In this document: one piece after another, positions 41,835 through 51,598 of the stretch
Position numbering within the stretch: the first letter of the stretch is position 1
Layout: each line of letters opens with the position of its first letter
Assembly (NCBI GenBank): GCA_963755755.1
Contig: CAVWLJ010000010.1
Location: 372,001-436,000, forward strand
Length of the DNA: 64,000 bases
DNA from: DATKNA01 sp963755755
Lineage (GTDB): Bacteria > Actinomycetota > Actinomycetes > Actinomycetales > Kineosporiaceae
Direction of reading: 5' to 3'
Translations under genes and position numbers: made by a program
The notes under the pieces: model-generated
Database searches by the model: none
What the model was told of the DNA's origin: nothing
What the model saw: only the letters and a program-made list of their open reading frames with translations

Positions 41835-42974
41835 TCAGCCCCACCAGAACGAGGTGGCGATGAGGACGTAGAGCACGACGAGGGTGGCTCCCTCCAGCCA
41901 GGTCGACTCCCCGTCGTTGACCACGAGCACCGTGACGATCGCCGCCATGATCAGCGACGCCACCAGGAGCGGGGAGAGCACCAGGGTGAACGTCGCCCCG
42001 ACGAGCGGAGCCACGAGCACGAGCACGGGCGCCAGCACGAGCGCGATCTGCAGCGGCGACTGCAGGATCACCGACAGCGCGTAGTCGGTGTGGTTCCGGG
42101 CCGCGAGCTGGATGCCGACGACGTTCTCGACCGCGTTGCCGGCGATCGCGACGACGACGAGCCCGGCGAAGGCCTCGGAGATGTGCAGGGCGTTCATCGC
42201 CGGCTGCAGGCCCGCGACGAACCAGTCGGAGACGAAGGCGGCGGCGATCGCGGCGACGAAGAGCACGACGAGGGTGAGCGCCAGCGGCCAGCGGGCGGGG
42301 GCACCTTCCGCGGCTTCCGCCCCCTCCGCGCCTTCCTCACCTTCAGCCGCGGCCGCGGCGTCCCCCCGGGAGAGGGACGCCGGGATGGACAGCGCGAAGA
42401 GCCCGAGCAGGAGGATCGCCGTGACGATCGACAGCCCGCGCTCGTGCCCGGCGGCGGGCGTGTGCAGGGCCGAGGTGAGCGACGGGATGAGCCACGCCGC
42501 CACGGACAGCACCAGGAGCAGCGACAGCGTCCGGGCCCGGCTGGCCGGGAAGCGCTGCGTCCCGTGCCGCAGGCCGCCGACGACGAAGGCGAGCCCGAGC
42601 ACGAGCAGCACGTTCGCCAGCACCGACCCGACCAGCGCGGCGTCCACGACGTCGTAGAGCCCGTCCCGCAGGGCGAAGACGCAGACGAACAGCTCCGGCA
42701 GGTTCCCCAGGGCGGACTGGACGACCCCGGTCGCCCCGGCGCCCAGCCGGTCGCCGAGGGCGTCGACGGCGCGGCCGACGAGGCTCGCCAGCAGGGCGAG
42801 CGCGATCGCCGCCACGAGGAACGGCACGACGGACGGCAGGGACACGAGCCGGGCGCCGCCCGCCGCGAGGGTGGCGACCGCGCAGCCGCCGATCAGCTGC
42901 AGATCACCCCGGCTCAGCCCAGCGGGCCCCGTCGCGGGGGCCGTGGCCTGCGCGTCCTGCCGCACCGCGTTCAT
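41835..42974 (-). CDS. Ca2+/H+ antiporter of the CaCA (ChaA/Cax) family
   Basis: 379 residues with about eleven membrane segments in two halves. Each half has the alpha-repeat ion-binding motif: SALGNLPELFVCVFALRDG at about 86-104 and VAIAGNAVENVVGIQLAAR at about 268-286. An acidic loop between the halves (EGEEGAEGAEAAEG) resembles the acidic motif of cation exchangers. It would expel Ca2+ or Na+ for protons. Start ATG 42974 stands 7 bases after TACTCT (complement of 42982-42987): leaderless. Thirty-seven bases separate it from the upstream hydrolase gene on the same strand. Confidence 0.88.
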   Translation of the reverse strand: MNAVRQDAQATAPATGPAGLSRGDLQLIGGCAVATLAAGGARLVSLPSVVPFLVAAIALALLASLVGRAVDALGDRLGAGATGVVQSALGNLPELFVCVFALRDGLYDVVDAALVGSVLANVLLVLGLAFVVGGLRHGTQRFPASRARTLSLLLVLSVAAWLIPSLTSALHTPAAGHERGLSIVTAILLLGLFALSIPASLSRGDAAAAAEGEEGAEGAEAAEGAPARWPLALTLVVLFVAAIAAAFVSDWFVAGLQPAMNALHISEAFAGLVVVAIAGNAVENVVGIQLAARNHTDYALSVILQSPLQIALVLAPVLVLVAPLVGATFTLVLSPLLVASLIMAAIVTVLVVNDGESTWLEGATLVVLYVLIATSFWWG

Positions 42975-43011
42975 GCCGCGCAGAGTAGTGGCCGCTCGCG
43001 CGGTCGCTACC

Positions 43012-44496
43012 TCACCACGAGCCCCCCGCGGCCAGCCGGGCGAGGGCCGCCCACGTGAGCGGTCCGACGTTGCCGGTGGTCGAGATGTGGTGCGCGGCCT
43101 GGAAGTGCCGGACGGCGGCCGTCGTGACCGGGCCGTACCACCCGCTGGTCGGCGTCACCTTGAGCAGGTGCTGGACGACCTTGACGGCGGGCCCGGTGGA
43201 GCCGTAGGTCAGCACGAGCGAGACGTACGGCGCCAGCGGGCCGGCCTTGCCCGGGGAGACCGGCGAGGGTGCCGGCGAGGGCGACGGGGAGGGCGACGGG
43301 GAGGGCGACGGTGACGGTGACGGCGGAACCCAGGTGCCGTGCGAGAAGGTCGTGAGCAGTGCCCGCCAGGTGGCGTCGTCCACCGTCTGGCCCGCGCGGA
43401 GCCCGTGCGCCGTCCGGAACGCCGAAACCGCCGCGCCCGTCAGCGGGCCGAAGCTGCCGTCCGCGGAGACGCCGAGAGCCCGCTGCAGGCTGCCCACGAG
43501 GGGGCCGGTGTATCCCGGCGCGAGGCGTGCCCCCGACGCCGCGAACAGGCCGGCGGCGACCGCGGGCGCCCCACGAGGAGCCGTGACGGTGGTGTGGGCG
43601 GGGCAGGGTGCCGACCGCGGCCCCGCGTAGGGCGCCGCCCAGTTGAAGCCGGCCGGACGGCAGGGGCCGTAGTCGACCGGCGCCACGGAGCCGGTCCAGA
43701 ACGAGGTGCGGCCCGCAGCTCCGGCCCAGCTCAGCGAGATGTGGATGTGGTCGCGGTGGCAGGTCGTGTCGTACGCCTTCTCCGGGTGCGCCGCGCAGGT
43801 CGAGTAGGGGCGCCACCCCTCCGCCGCCCGGTAGGTGCCCCAGATCCGGTTGTTCCAGATGAGGTACATGACGCCGAGCCGGCGGGCGTTGGCGTAGGGG
43901 TGCCCGCCGCCGTCGGTGGCGAGCAGCCAGTTCAGCACGGTGGTCGCCCGGGCCGCGCCCAGCGGGTCGCGCACGGAGGTGAACCAGTCGATGGCCCGGC
44001 CCTCGTAGTGCTCGCTGGCGATGCCGTCGCTGCCGCAGGCCCGGGCGATGCCGTAGCTCGTGCCCGGGTAGGTCGCCCGGAGCAGGTCGCCGAGCTTCAC
44101 GGCACCCGGCATGGCGACCGGGTTGCACGAGTCCTGCTCCAGGTAGGGCGAGAGGGCCTCGATCCCCGCCGGCAGGCTCACGGGGGCGTGTGGGACGCCG
44201 AGAGCTGCGGCGGTGCGCACCGTACTCGTGCTGCTCAGGGCACCCTGCGCGGCGCCCGAACCCACGAGGAGCACGAGCACCGCCAGCAGCAGCCCCAGCG
44301 GCCCGGGGGAGACCCGGACGACAGGGCGGGCGTCCTGCCCGCTCTGCACGACGACGAGCGCGTGCCGCGCGGGCCCGCGACGCCGTCGCGAGGCGGCACG
44401 GGACGGCGGCCAGAGGCCGAGGTCCGCGCGGCCGGCGCGGCGCCGGGCCGGGCGCGAGAGGGCAGGACGCGGACGATCGGTGGAACGGCGCGGCAC
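43012..44496 (-). CDS. Membrane-anchored/secreted peptidoglycan hydrolase-like protein with two peptidoglycan-binding domains
   Basis: 494 residues. A basic N-terminus, a membrane segment/signal anchor (about 66-82), a domain with SEHYEGRAIDWF (His163, Asp170) and CHRDHIHISL (His250/His252), the zinc-ligand layout of M15-like D,D-peptidases, then two peptidoglycan-binding modules (about 335-390 and 430-488; SADGSFGPLTGAAVSAFRTA, SGWYGPVTTAAVRHFQAAHH) joined by a linker of Ser-Pro repeats encoded by a short tandem repeat (about 43278-43325). The catalytic domain is close to the ARB_07466-like group; activity is inferred. GTG 44496 with GGAGGAG 7 bases upstream. A small hairpin lies in its leader. 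Confidence 0.82.
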   Translation of the reverse strand: MPRRSTDRPRPALSRPARRRAGRADLGLWPPSRAASRRRRGPARHALVVVQSGQDARPVVRVSPGPLGLLLAVLVLLVGSGAAQGALSSTSTVRTAAALGVPHAPVSLPAGIEALSPYLEQDSCNPVAMPGAVKLGDLLRATYPGTSYGIARACGSDGIASEHYEGRAIDWFTSVRDPLGAARATTVLNWLLATDGGGHPYANARRLGVMYLIWNNRIWGTYRAAEGWRPYSTCAAHPEKAYDTTCHRDHIHISLSWAGAAGRTSFWTGSVAPVDYGPCRPAGFNWAAPYAGPRSAPCPAHTTVTAPRGAPAVAAGLFAASGARLAPGYTGPLVGSLQRALGVSADGSFGPLTGAAVSAFRTAHGLRAGQTVDDATWRALLTTFSHGTWVPPSPSPSPSPSPSPSPSPAPSPVSPGKAGPLAPYVSLVLTYGSTGPAVKVVQHLLKVTPTSGWYGPVTTAAVRHFQAAHHISTTGNVGPLTWAALARLAAGGSW

Positions 44497-44510
44497 GAGT
44501 GGACTCCTCC

Positions 44511-44528
44511 GGGTCGGTCACCCGACCC
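44511..44528 (-). promoter_or_regulatory. Leader hairpin just before the ribosome-binding site of the hydrolase gene
   Basis: Arms GGGTCGG/CCGACCC (44511-44517, 44522-44528) with a four-base loop, ending 2 bases before the GGAGGAG site of the minus-strand gene. The 152-base gap upstream is otherwise G/C-rich. A riboswitch of the c-di-AMP type, common before actinobacterial cell-wall hydrolases, is conceivable, but I cannot fit its consensus by eye. Confidence 0.35.
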
Positions 44529-44648
44529 GTCGGCAGCCCTGCGGCGCGCTCGCACCGTCCGCAGGGGTGGTCCGAAGGCCGCCCGAGCGGCCGACGCCCC
44601 GTCACGCAGCGCGAGCGGAACGCCGGCCCTCCCGGCCTCGAGCTCCCT

Positions 44649-46049
44649 TCAGAGCCGGTTCCAGGCCTCCGTGAGCACGCTGCGCAGCACCGACTCGATC
44701 TCGTCGAACTCGGTCTGACCGATGATCAGCGGCGGGGCGAGCTGGACGACGGGGTCGCCACGGTCGTCCGCCCGGCAGTACAGGCCGGCGTCGAAGAGCG
44801 CCTTGGAGAGGAAGCCGCGCAGCAGCCGCTCGCTCTCGTCGTCGTCGAAGGTCTCCCGGGTCGCCTTGTCCTTGACCAGCTCGATCCCGTAGAAGAACCC
44901 CTCCCCGCGGACGTCGCCGACGATGGGCAGGTCGAGGAGCTTCTCCAGCGTCGCCCGGAACGCCGGGGCCTGCTCGCGGACGTGCTGGTTGAGGCCCTCG
45001 CGCTCGAAGATGTCCAGGTTGGCCATGGCCACGGCTGCCGAGACCGGGTGGCCGCCGAAGGTGTACCCGTGCGGGAAGTAGGTCGTGCCCTGCCGGAACG
45101 GCTCGAAGAGCCGCTCGCTGGCGATCATGGCGCCGATGGGGGAGTACCCGCTGGTCATCCCCTTGGCGCAGGTGATCATGTCCGGCTGGTACTTCAGGTC
45201 CTCGCAGGCGAACATCCCGCCGATCCGGCCGAAGGCGCAGATCGTCTCGTCGCTGACGAGCAGGACGTCGTACTCGTCGCAGATCTCCCGAACCCGGTCG
45301 AAGTACCCGGGCGGCGGCGGGAAGCAGCCGCCGGAGTTCTGCACGGGCTCGAGGAACACCGCCGCGACCGTGTCCGGGCCCTCGAACTCGATCGCCTCGG
45401 CGATCCGGTTGGCGGCCCACAGCCCGAACGCCTTGGGGTCGTCGCGCAGGTGCTCGGGCGCCCGGTAGAGGTTGGTGTTGGGCACCTTGAAGCCGCCGGG
45501 CACGAGCGGCTCGAACATCTCCTTGGCGGCCGGGATGCCGGTGATCGACAGAGCGCCCTGCGGGGTCCCGTGGTAGGCGACCGACCGCGAGATGACCTTG
45601 TGCTTCATCGGCTTGCCGACGAGCTTCCAGTACTGCTTGGCGAGCTTCCAGGCGGTCTCGACGGCCTCGCCGCCGCCGGTGGTGAAGAAGACGCGGTTCA
45701 GGTCGCCCGGGGCGCCGGCGGCGAGCCGCTCGGCGAGCTCGATGGCCCGCGGGTGGGCGTACGACCAGAGCGGGAAGAAGGCGAGCTCCCGGGCCTGCGC
45801 CGCGGCGGCGTCCGCCAGCTCCTCGCGGCCGTGGCCGACCTGCACGGTGAACAGCCCGGCGAGCCCGTCGAGGTAGCGCCTGCCCTGGTCGTCCCAGACG
45901 TAGGCGCCCTCGCCGCGCACGATCACGGGTACGTGCCCGCCGTTCTCGTAGGTCGAGTGGCGGGTGAAGTGCATCCAGAGGTGGTCGCGGGCGCGCTCGG
46001 CGAGGGTGTCCTGCCCGGATTCGGAGAAGGTCTGCGGCGTGGTGGTCAT
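44649..46049 (-). CDS. Class III aminotransferase, putative putrescine/polyamine:pyruvate aminotransferase
   Basis: 466 residues. WMHFTRHSTYENGGHVPVIV at about 25-44, FFTTGGGEAVETAWKLAKQY, SRSVAYHGTPQGALSITG, FLEPVQNSGGCFPPPPGYF, LLVSDETICAFGRIGGMF and the PLP-lysine block MITCAKGMTSGYSPIGAMI; then FPHGYTFGGHPVSAAVAMA. The family transfers the omega-amino group of putrescine, GABA or beta-alanine to pyruvate or 2-oxoglutarate. Sitting between an Lrp regulator and aldehyde dehydrogenase/Pot genes, conversion of putrescine to 4-aminobutanal (SpuC-like) is likely, GABA transamination possible. Its ATG overlaps the lrp stop by 4 bases, so the two are coupled; no terminator is clear at the 3' end. 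Confidence 0.88.
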   Translation of the reverse strand: MTTTPQTFSESGQDTLAERARDHLWMHFTRHSTYENGGHVPVIVRGEGAYVWDDQGRRYLDGLAGLFTVQVGHGREELADAAAAQARELAFFPLWSYAHPRAIELAERLAAGAPGDLNRVFFTTGGGEAVETAWKLAKQYWKLVGKPMKHKVISRSVAYHGTPQGALSITGIPAAKEMFEPLVPGGFKVPNTNLYRAPEHLRDDPKAFGLWAANRIAEAIEFEGPDTVAAVFLEPVQNSGGCFPPPPGYFDRVREICDEYDVLLVSDETICAFGRIGGMFACEDLKYQPDMITCAKGMTSGYSPIGAMIASERLFEPFRQGTTYFPHGYTFGGHPVSAAVAMANLDIFEREGLNQHVREQAPAFRATLEKLLDLPIVGDVRGEGFFYGIELVKDKATRETFDDDESERLLRGFLSKALFDAGLYCRADDRGDPVVQLAPPLIIGQTEFDEIESVLRSVLTEAWNRL

Positions 46050-46528
46050 CGGGTTCCCCAGTCGTAACGCTGCTTCCGCAGCTTCAAGTAGACGAACGTT
46101 TCGGTGGTCCGGACCCCGGGCAGCGCCCGGAGCCGGCGGGCGACCAGGTCGAGCAGGTGGTCGTCGTCCTCGCAGACGACCTCGACCAGCAGGTCGAAGG
46201 ACCCCGCGGAGACGACGACGTAGTCGACCTCGCGGAACTGCGCCACCTGGTCGGCCACCTGTGTCACGTCGCCGTCGACCCGCAGGCCGACCATGGCCTG
46301 CCGGCTGAAGCCGACCTGGACGGGGTCGGTGACGGCGACGATCTGCATCACCCCGGCGTCGAGCAGCCGCTGCACGCGCTGCCGGACCGCGGCCTCCGAG
46401 AGGCCCACCGCCTTGCCGATGGCCGCGTAGGGCCGTCGGCCGTCGGCCTGCAGCTGCTCGATGATCTTCTTCGACGTCTCGTCGAGGACCGCGTGGTTGT
46501 TCCGCGGCGCCGCGGCGGGGCTGGACAC
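46046..46528 (-). CDS. AsnC/Lrp-family transcriptional regulator
   Basis: 160 residues: helix-turn-helix LDETSKKIIEQLQADGRRPY, AAIGKAVGLSEAAVRQRVQR (about 12-55), then the ligand-binding RAM domain with VGLRVDGDVTQVADQVAQF and FDLLVEVVCEDDDHLLDLV. Such regulators sense amino acids or related amines. It is the first gene of a coupled pair with the aminotransferase and is divergent from the aldehyde dehydrogenase. GTG 46528 stands 6 bases after CAGGCT with TTGCCA 17 bases further up: a leaderless promoter. In Streptomyces an AsnC gene occupies the same place in a polyamine cluster, from memory. Confidence 0.9.
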   Translation of the reverse strand: MSSPAAAPRNNHAVLDETSKKIIEQLQADGRRPYAAIGKAVGLSEAAVRQRVQRLLDAGVMQIVAVTDPVQVGFSRQAMVGLRVDGDVTQVADQVAQFREVDYVVVSAGSFDLLVEVVCEDDDHLLDLVARRLRALPGVRTTETFVYLKLRKQRYDWGTR

Positions 46529-46534
46529 CTCGCC

Positions 46535-46563
46535 AGCCTGACGGCTCGACGCGACGCTGGCAA
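46535..46563 (-). promoter_or_regulatory. Leaderless promoter of the lrp-aminotransferase operon
   Basis: Minus strand: -35 TTGCCA (complement of 46558-46563), spacer 17, -10 CAGGCT (46535-46540), then 6 bases to the GTG start. Confidence 0.5.
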
Positions 46564-46578
46564 GTCCCCGCACCACCG

Positions 46579-46610
46579 AATCCGTTGCTCGACACCCGTC
46601 GCAGCTTGCG
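46579..46610. promoter_or_regulatory. Candidate Lrp-type operator, site 1
   Basis: AATCCGTTGC (46579-46588), 12 bases, GCAGCTTGCG (46601-46610), in the middle of the divergent lrp/aldehyde-dehydrogenase region. The same 10-mer AATCCGTTGC, followed by GCAGGCTTG, recurs upstream of potD at 49882-49903. TTGC/GCA half sites suit dimer binding. Confidence 0.4.
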
Positions 46611-46639
46611 GAAAGCGTCGTCCAGCCATAGCGCACCTG

Positions 46640-46667
46640 TTGATTACGGGGGTCTGCGGGGTAGAGT
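46640..46667 (+). promoter_or_regulatory. Promoter of the aldehyde dehydrogenase gene
   Basis: TTGATT (46640-46645), spacer 16, TAGAGT (46662-46667), about 63 bases before the GTG start, which has GGGAG at 46720-46724. A good actinobacterial housekeeping promoter. Confidence 0.6.
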
Positions 46668-46729
46668 CCGACCGTTCAGGGGACGCCGCCGCAGGCCGCG
46701 CGTCCGCACGTCGTCGACAGGGAGCCTTC

Positions 46730-48179
<1,450 letters not shown>

Positions 48180-48214
48180 GGCGCGCTCCGCGTCGCCTCA
48201 CCCTGATGTTCGGG

Positions 48215-48286
48215 GTAGCTGATCATGCACTTCCGCGTTGATCATGACGCTCGTCATGATCAACGCGGAAGTGCATGATCAGCTAC
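48215..48286. repeat. Palindromic element 2, TGATCATGCA family
   Basis: Perfect inverted repeat, arms of 35 bases (48215-48249, 48252-48286) with only CT at the centre. The arms contain GCTGATCATGCACTTCCGCG and a second GATCATG, as in element 1. It fills the 130-base gap between the convergent aldehyde dehydrogenase and oxidoreductase genes and could terminate both. Confidence 0.92.
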
Positions 48287-48309
48287 TTGTGTGTCCAGCC
48301 CAGCGATTC

Positions 48310-49723
48310 CTAATGCCCCAGCAACGGGGCCAGGACTCGGGCCGCCAGGCTCGGGCGGCCGGTGAGCCGCTCCTCGGCGTCCGCCGTGGTCATGGCCCGC
48401 AGCCCGGCGTTCACGCCCAGCCAGCGCAGCGGCTCCGGCTCCCACCGCGGTGACCGGTGGCCCACCCACGGCAGCCGGGTGAGCTCCGTGTCGCGGCCGA
48501 GGACGAGGTCGGCGAGCGTGCGGCCGGCGAGGTTCGACGTCCCGACACCGTCGCCGACGTAGCCACCCGCCCAGGCCAGCCCGGTCTTCCGGTCGAGGCC
48601 GACGCCGGCGTGCCAGTCCCGGGCGATGCCGAGCGGCCCACCCCAGGCGTGCGTGAACGCATGCCCCCGCAGGCCCGGGGAAGAGGTCCAGCAGCGTGGC
48701 GCGCAGACCGGCGAAGACCCCCGGGTCCCGGTCGAAGCGGGGCTCGATGCGGGAGCCCGCGTGGTACGGAGCACCGCGTCCGCCGAAGGCGATCCGGTCG
48801 TCGGCCGTCCGCTGGCCGTAGATGATCAGGTGCCTGTGGTCGGAGAAGGTCTCGCCCGCGGCGAGCCCCGCGGTCGCCCAGAACGACGGCGGCAGCGGCT
48901 CCGTGGCCACCATGAGCGAGTAGACGGGGACGACCTCCCGGCCGCTGTCCGTCAGCCCGGCGGTCCAGGCCTCGGTGGCGCGGACCACGACGTCGGCCCG
49001 AACCGTGCCGCCCGCGGTCTCCACCCGGGGCTTCGGCCCCGGCACGATCCGCACCGCCGGGGTGCGCTCGTGGATCCTGCCGCCGCGCCGCTCGACGGCT
49101 CGGGCCAGACCGCGGACGAGCCGTGCGGGGTGCACCCGCGCGCAGTGCGGGGTGAACGTCGCGCCGAGCACGCGGGAGGCCCCCGCGTGCCGCGCCGCCT
49201 CCTCCGCGCCGAGCAGGGCGAGGCCGTCGACGCCGTCGAACGCGGCGTCCGCGGCGACCGCCGCGCGGGCCCGCTCGAGCTGCACCGGCGTCCGCGCCAG
49301 CACCACCGTTCCGCCCTGGCGCCAGTGCGCCTCGATGCCCTCGGCGGCCACGACGCGGCCCACCTCGGAGACGGTCGCGTTCATGGCGCGTCGCATCGCG
49401 AGCGCCGCCTCGCGACCGTGCCGCCGGGCGAGCGCTGCCGCGGACGCCGGGAAGAGCGCCGAGCACCAGCCACCGTTGCGTCCGCTGGCCCCGAACCCGG
49501 CGATCTCGGCCTCGAGCACGGCGACCCGCACGGACGGGTCCTCGACGAGCAGCGTGTACGCCGTCCAGAGCCCGGTGAACCCTGCACCGACGATGCAGAC
49601 GTCGACGTCGAGGTCCCCTTCCAGCTCGGGCCGGGGAGACAGGTCGTCGTCGCCGGAGGCGACCAGGGTGTCGTGCCAGAGCGAGAGGCTCCGGTACGTC
49701 CGTCGTGCGTCGGTCGTCGGCAC
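48310..49723 (-). CDS. FAD-dependent oxidoreductase (DAO/PuuB-like) (one frame change)
   Basis: About 471 residues. Dinucleotide-binding VDVCIVGAGFTGLWTAYTLL at about 41-60, the DAO-family ASGRNGGWCSALFPAS, substrate/FAD part VRATEAWTAGL, TFSDHRHLIIYGQRTADDR, and after a +1 change near 48672 the C-terminal HAWGGPLGIARDWHAGVGLD and WAGGYVGDGVGTSNLAGRTL. The last block is the FAD-contacting end of gamma-glutamylputrescine oxidase/glycine-oxidase-like enzymes. Within a polyamine cluster a role in oxidising gamma-glutamylputrescine or another amine is plausible, though no gamma-glutamylputrescine synthetase is in the window. GTG 49723 has AGGAGG 6 bases upstream; longer starts lack this. Confidence 0.82.
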
Positions 49724-50332
49724 GGGCGCCTCCTGTCCAGGTCCGTCGGCGCCCGGTGGCCGCCTCGCCGCGGCGCGCCTGCGCGCGCCCCGCGACATAC
49801 TGCGGTCCGTCACTCGCGCCGCGGCGATCAGCGTAGACGGCGGGTGCGGATCCCGGATCGGCGGCCGCGATCGGGGCGCGAAATCCGTTGCGTTGCAGGC
49901 TTGTTACCGAGCAGATCCGGTGCGAACCGTTGAGATAGGCGCTGTTGCCGTGCGACCATCCACACGGCCGGGGGGAGACGCGATGTGACGAGGAGTTCGT
50001 GGTTGGTGCAGACCAGGGTTACTGCGCGTGAGGTGCGTGCTGTGCTCCCGCCCCCCGAGGGACGCCAGGCGTGACCTTGTCGAGGCCCTGCCGCATGCCA
50101 CGGACGAGGACGTCGTGACCGTCGCCGGGATGCCGCAGGTGGGCTCGTGCACGAGCGGCGTCGCCGCGCACGCGAGCCCGCACGCGAACTGCGGGGGGTT
50201 CTCACCCGTTACGTCGTTGCCGTCCCTGCTGTCCGGTGCACCGCCCGCGCATCGTCGCCGGGGCGGCCCGCCCGGACCGGTCCTCTGACCGGACCCCCAG
50301 CCCACGTTCCACCTCAGGAAGGATCAACCCCC
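49724..50332. promoter_or_regulatory. 609-base regulatory region between the oxidoreductase and potD genes
   Basis: No convincing gene. AATCCGTTGC (49882-49891) with GCAGGCTTG (49895-49903) repeats the motif seen between lrp and the aldehyde dehydrogenase. TTGAGA (49930-49935), spacer 18, GACCAT (49954-49959) is a candidate promoter for potD and would give a leader of about 370 bases. An open frame at 50028-50288 has low-complexity content and no ribosome-binding site; I do not call it. AGGAAGG before 50333 is the potD ribosome-binding site. Confidence 0.45.
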
Positions 50333-51598
50333 ATGGCTCGTCGCCGCCCGCCCCTCTCGCCCGAAGCCGCCGCCGTCGTGCGCGCGCTCGCCGATTCCGC
50401 GAGAACGGCCGGCCCCTCCCGGCGTGCCGTCCTCGGCGGCGCCGGAGCCCTCGGGCTGGGCGCCCTCCTCGCAGCGTGCGGCACGAGCGGGACCCCCGCG
50501 TCCGGCGGTGGCGGCGGCGCCGCGCCGTCCGGCAGCGCCGGCCCGTCGCCCGCCCAGGACCGGTCCGACACGGACAAGGTCGTCAACTGGGCGAACTGGA
50601 CGTTGTACCTGGACTACGACGACAAGACCAAGAAGTACCCCACGCTCGAGGCCTTCCAGAAGAAGACGGGCATCAAGGCGACGTACGCCGAGGACATCGA
50701 CGACAACGACACCTACTACGGCAAGATCCAGGCTCAGTTGAAGGCGGGCCAGGACATCGGCAAGGACGTCATCGTCCTCACCGACTGGATGGCCGGCCGG
50801 CTGGTCCGCCAGGGCTACGTCCAGAAGTTCGACGACGCGGCGATCCCGAACAAGAAGAACATCCTGCCCGCGCTGGCCAACGTGAGCTTCGACCCGGGTC
50901 GTCAGAGCTCGCTGACCTGGCAGTCGGGGTATGCGGGACTGGGCTACAACAAGCAGCAGGTGAAGACGCCGATCCGGACCGTCGACGACCTCTGGCGGCC
51001 GGAGCTCAAGGGCCGCATCGAGGTGCTGTCGGAGTGGCGGGACACGATGGGGCTGATCATGATGAGCCAGGGCGTGCGGATCGACAAGCCGTTCACCCAG
51101 GCCCAGTTCGACAAGGCCCTGGACGTGCTCAAGACCCAGCTCGACAGCGGCCAGATCCGGCAGGTGAAGGGCAACTCCTACAAGGAGGACCTGATCAGCG
51201 GTGATGCGCTGGCCGTGATCGGCTGGTCCGGCGACATCTTCCAGCTGAACTCCGAGAACGGGAACAAGTGGGACTTCGTGCTGCCGGACTCGGGCGGCAC
51301 GCTGTGGAGCGACAACCTCATGATCCCGATCGGGTCGCCGCACAAGAAGAACGCGGAGACGCTGATCAACTACTACTACGACCCGAAGGTGGCCGCCGAG
51401 GTGGCCGCCTACGTCAACTACATCTGCCCCGTGCAGGGCGCCCAGCAGGAGATGGAGAAGATCGACAAGGATCTCGCCAAGAGCCCGCTGATCTTCCCCA
51501 CGGACGCGGACCTGCAGAAGGTGCAGGTGTTCACCAAGCTCGAGCCGGCGGACGAGACCCGTTACACGCAGGCGTTCCAGTCGGCGCTGGGCGCATGA
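50333..51598 (+). CDS. potD: Spermidine/putrescine ABC transporter substrate-binding lipoprotein
   Basis: 421 residues. Twin-arginine-like signal SRRAVLGGAGALGLGALL ending in the lipobox LAAC (about residue 45), so an exported, lipid-anchored protein; then a Gly/Ser/Pro linker and the PotD fold: VVNWANWTLYLDYDDKTKKY, FQKKTGIKATYAEDIDDNDT, DVIVLTDWMAGRLVRQGYVQ, WQSGYAGLGYNKQQVKTPIR, SEWRDTMGLIMMSQG, LAVIGWSGDIFQLNSENG. The acidic and aromatic residues (W, D, E) fit polyamine binding. ATG with AGGAAGG upstream. First gene of potDABC; the stop overlaps the potA start (ATGA). Confidence 0.93.
   Translation: MARRRPPLSPEAAAVVRALADSARTAGPSRRAVLGGAGALGLGALLAACGTSGTPASGGGGGAAPSGSAGPSPAQDRSDTDKVVNWANWTLYLDYDDKTKKYPTLEAFQKKTGIKATYAEDIDDNDTYYGKIQAQLKAGQDIGKDVIVLTDWMAGRLVRQGYVQKFDDAAIPNKKNILPALANVSFDPGRQSSLTWQSGYAGLGYNKQQVKTPIRTVDDLWRPELKGRIEVLSEWRDTMGLIMMSQGVRIDKPFTQAQFDKALDVLKTQLDSGQIRQVKGNSYKEDLISGDALAVIGWSGDIFQLNSENGNKWDFVLPDSGGTLWSDNLMIPIGSPHKKNAETLINYYYDPKVAAEVAAYVNYICPVQGAQQEMEKIDKDLAKSPLIFPTDADLQKVQVFTKLEPADETRYTQAFQSALGA

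Noticed and set aside
43270..43330. Short GAGGGCGACGGG-type tandem repeat
   Set aside because: It encodes the Ser-Pro linker of the hydrolase on the minus strand; not CRISPR or a regulatory array.
50028..50288. An 86-codon frame in the potD upstream region
   Set aside because: No ribosome-binding site, no recognisable family, low-complexity composition; treated as part of a leader region.
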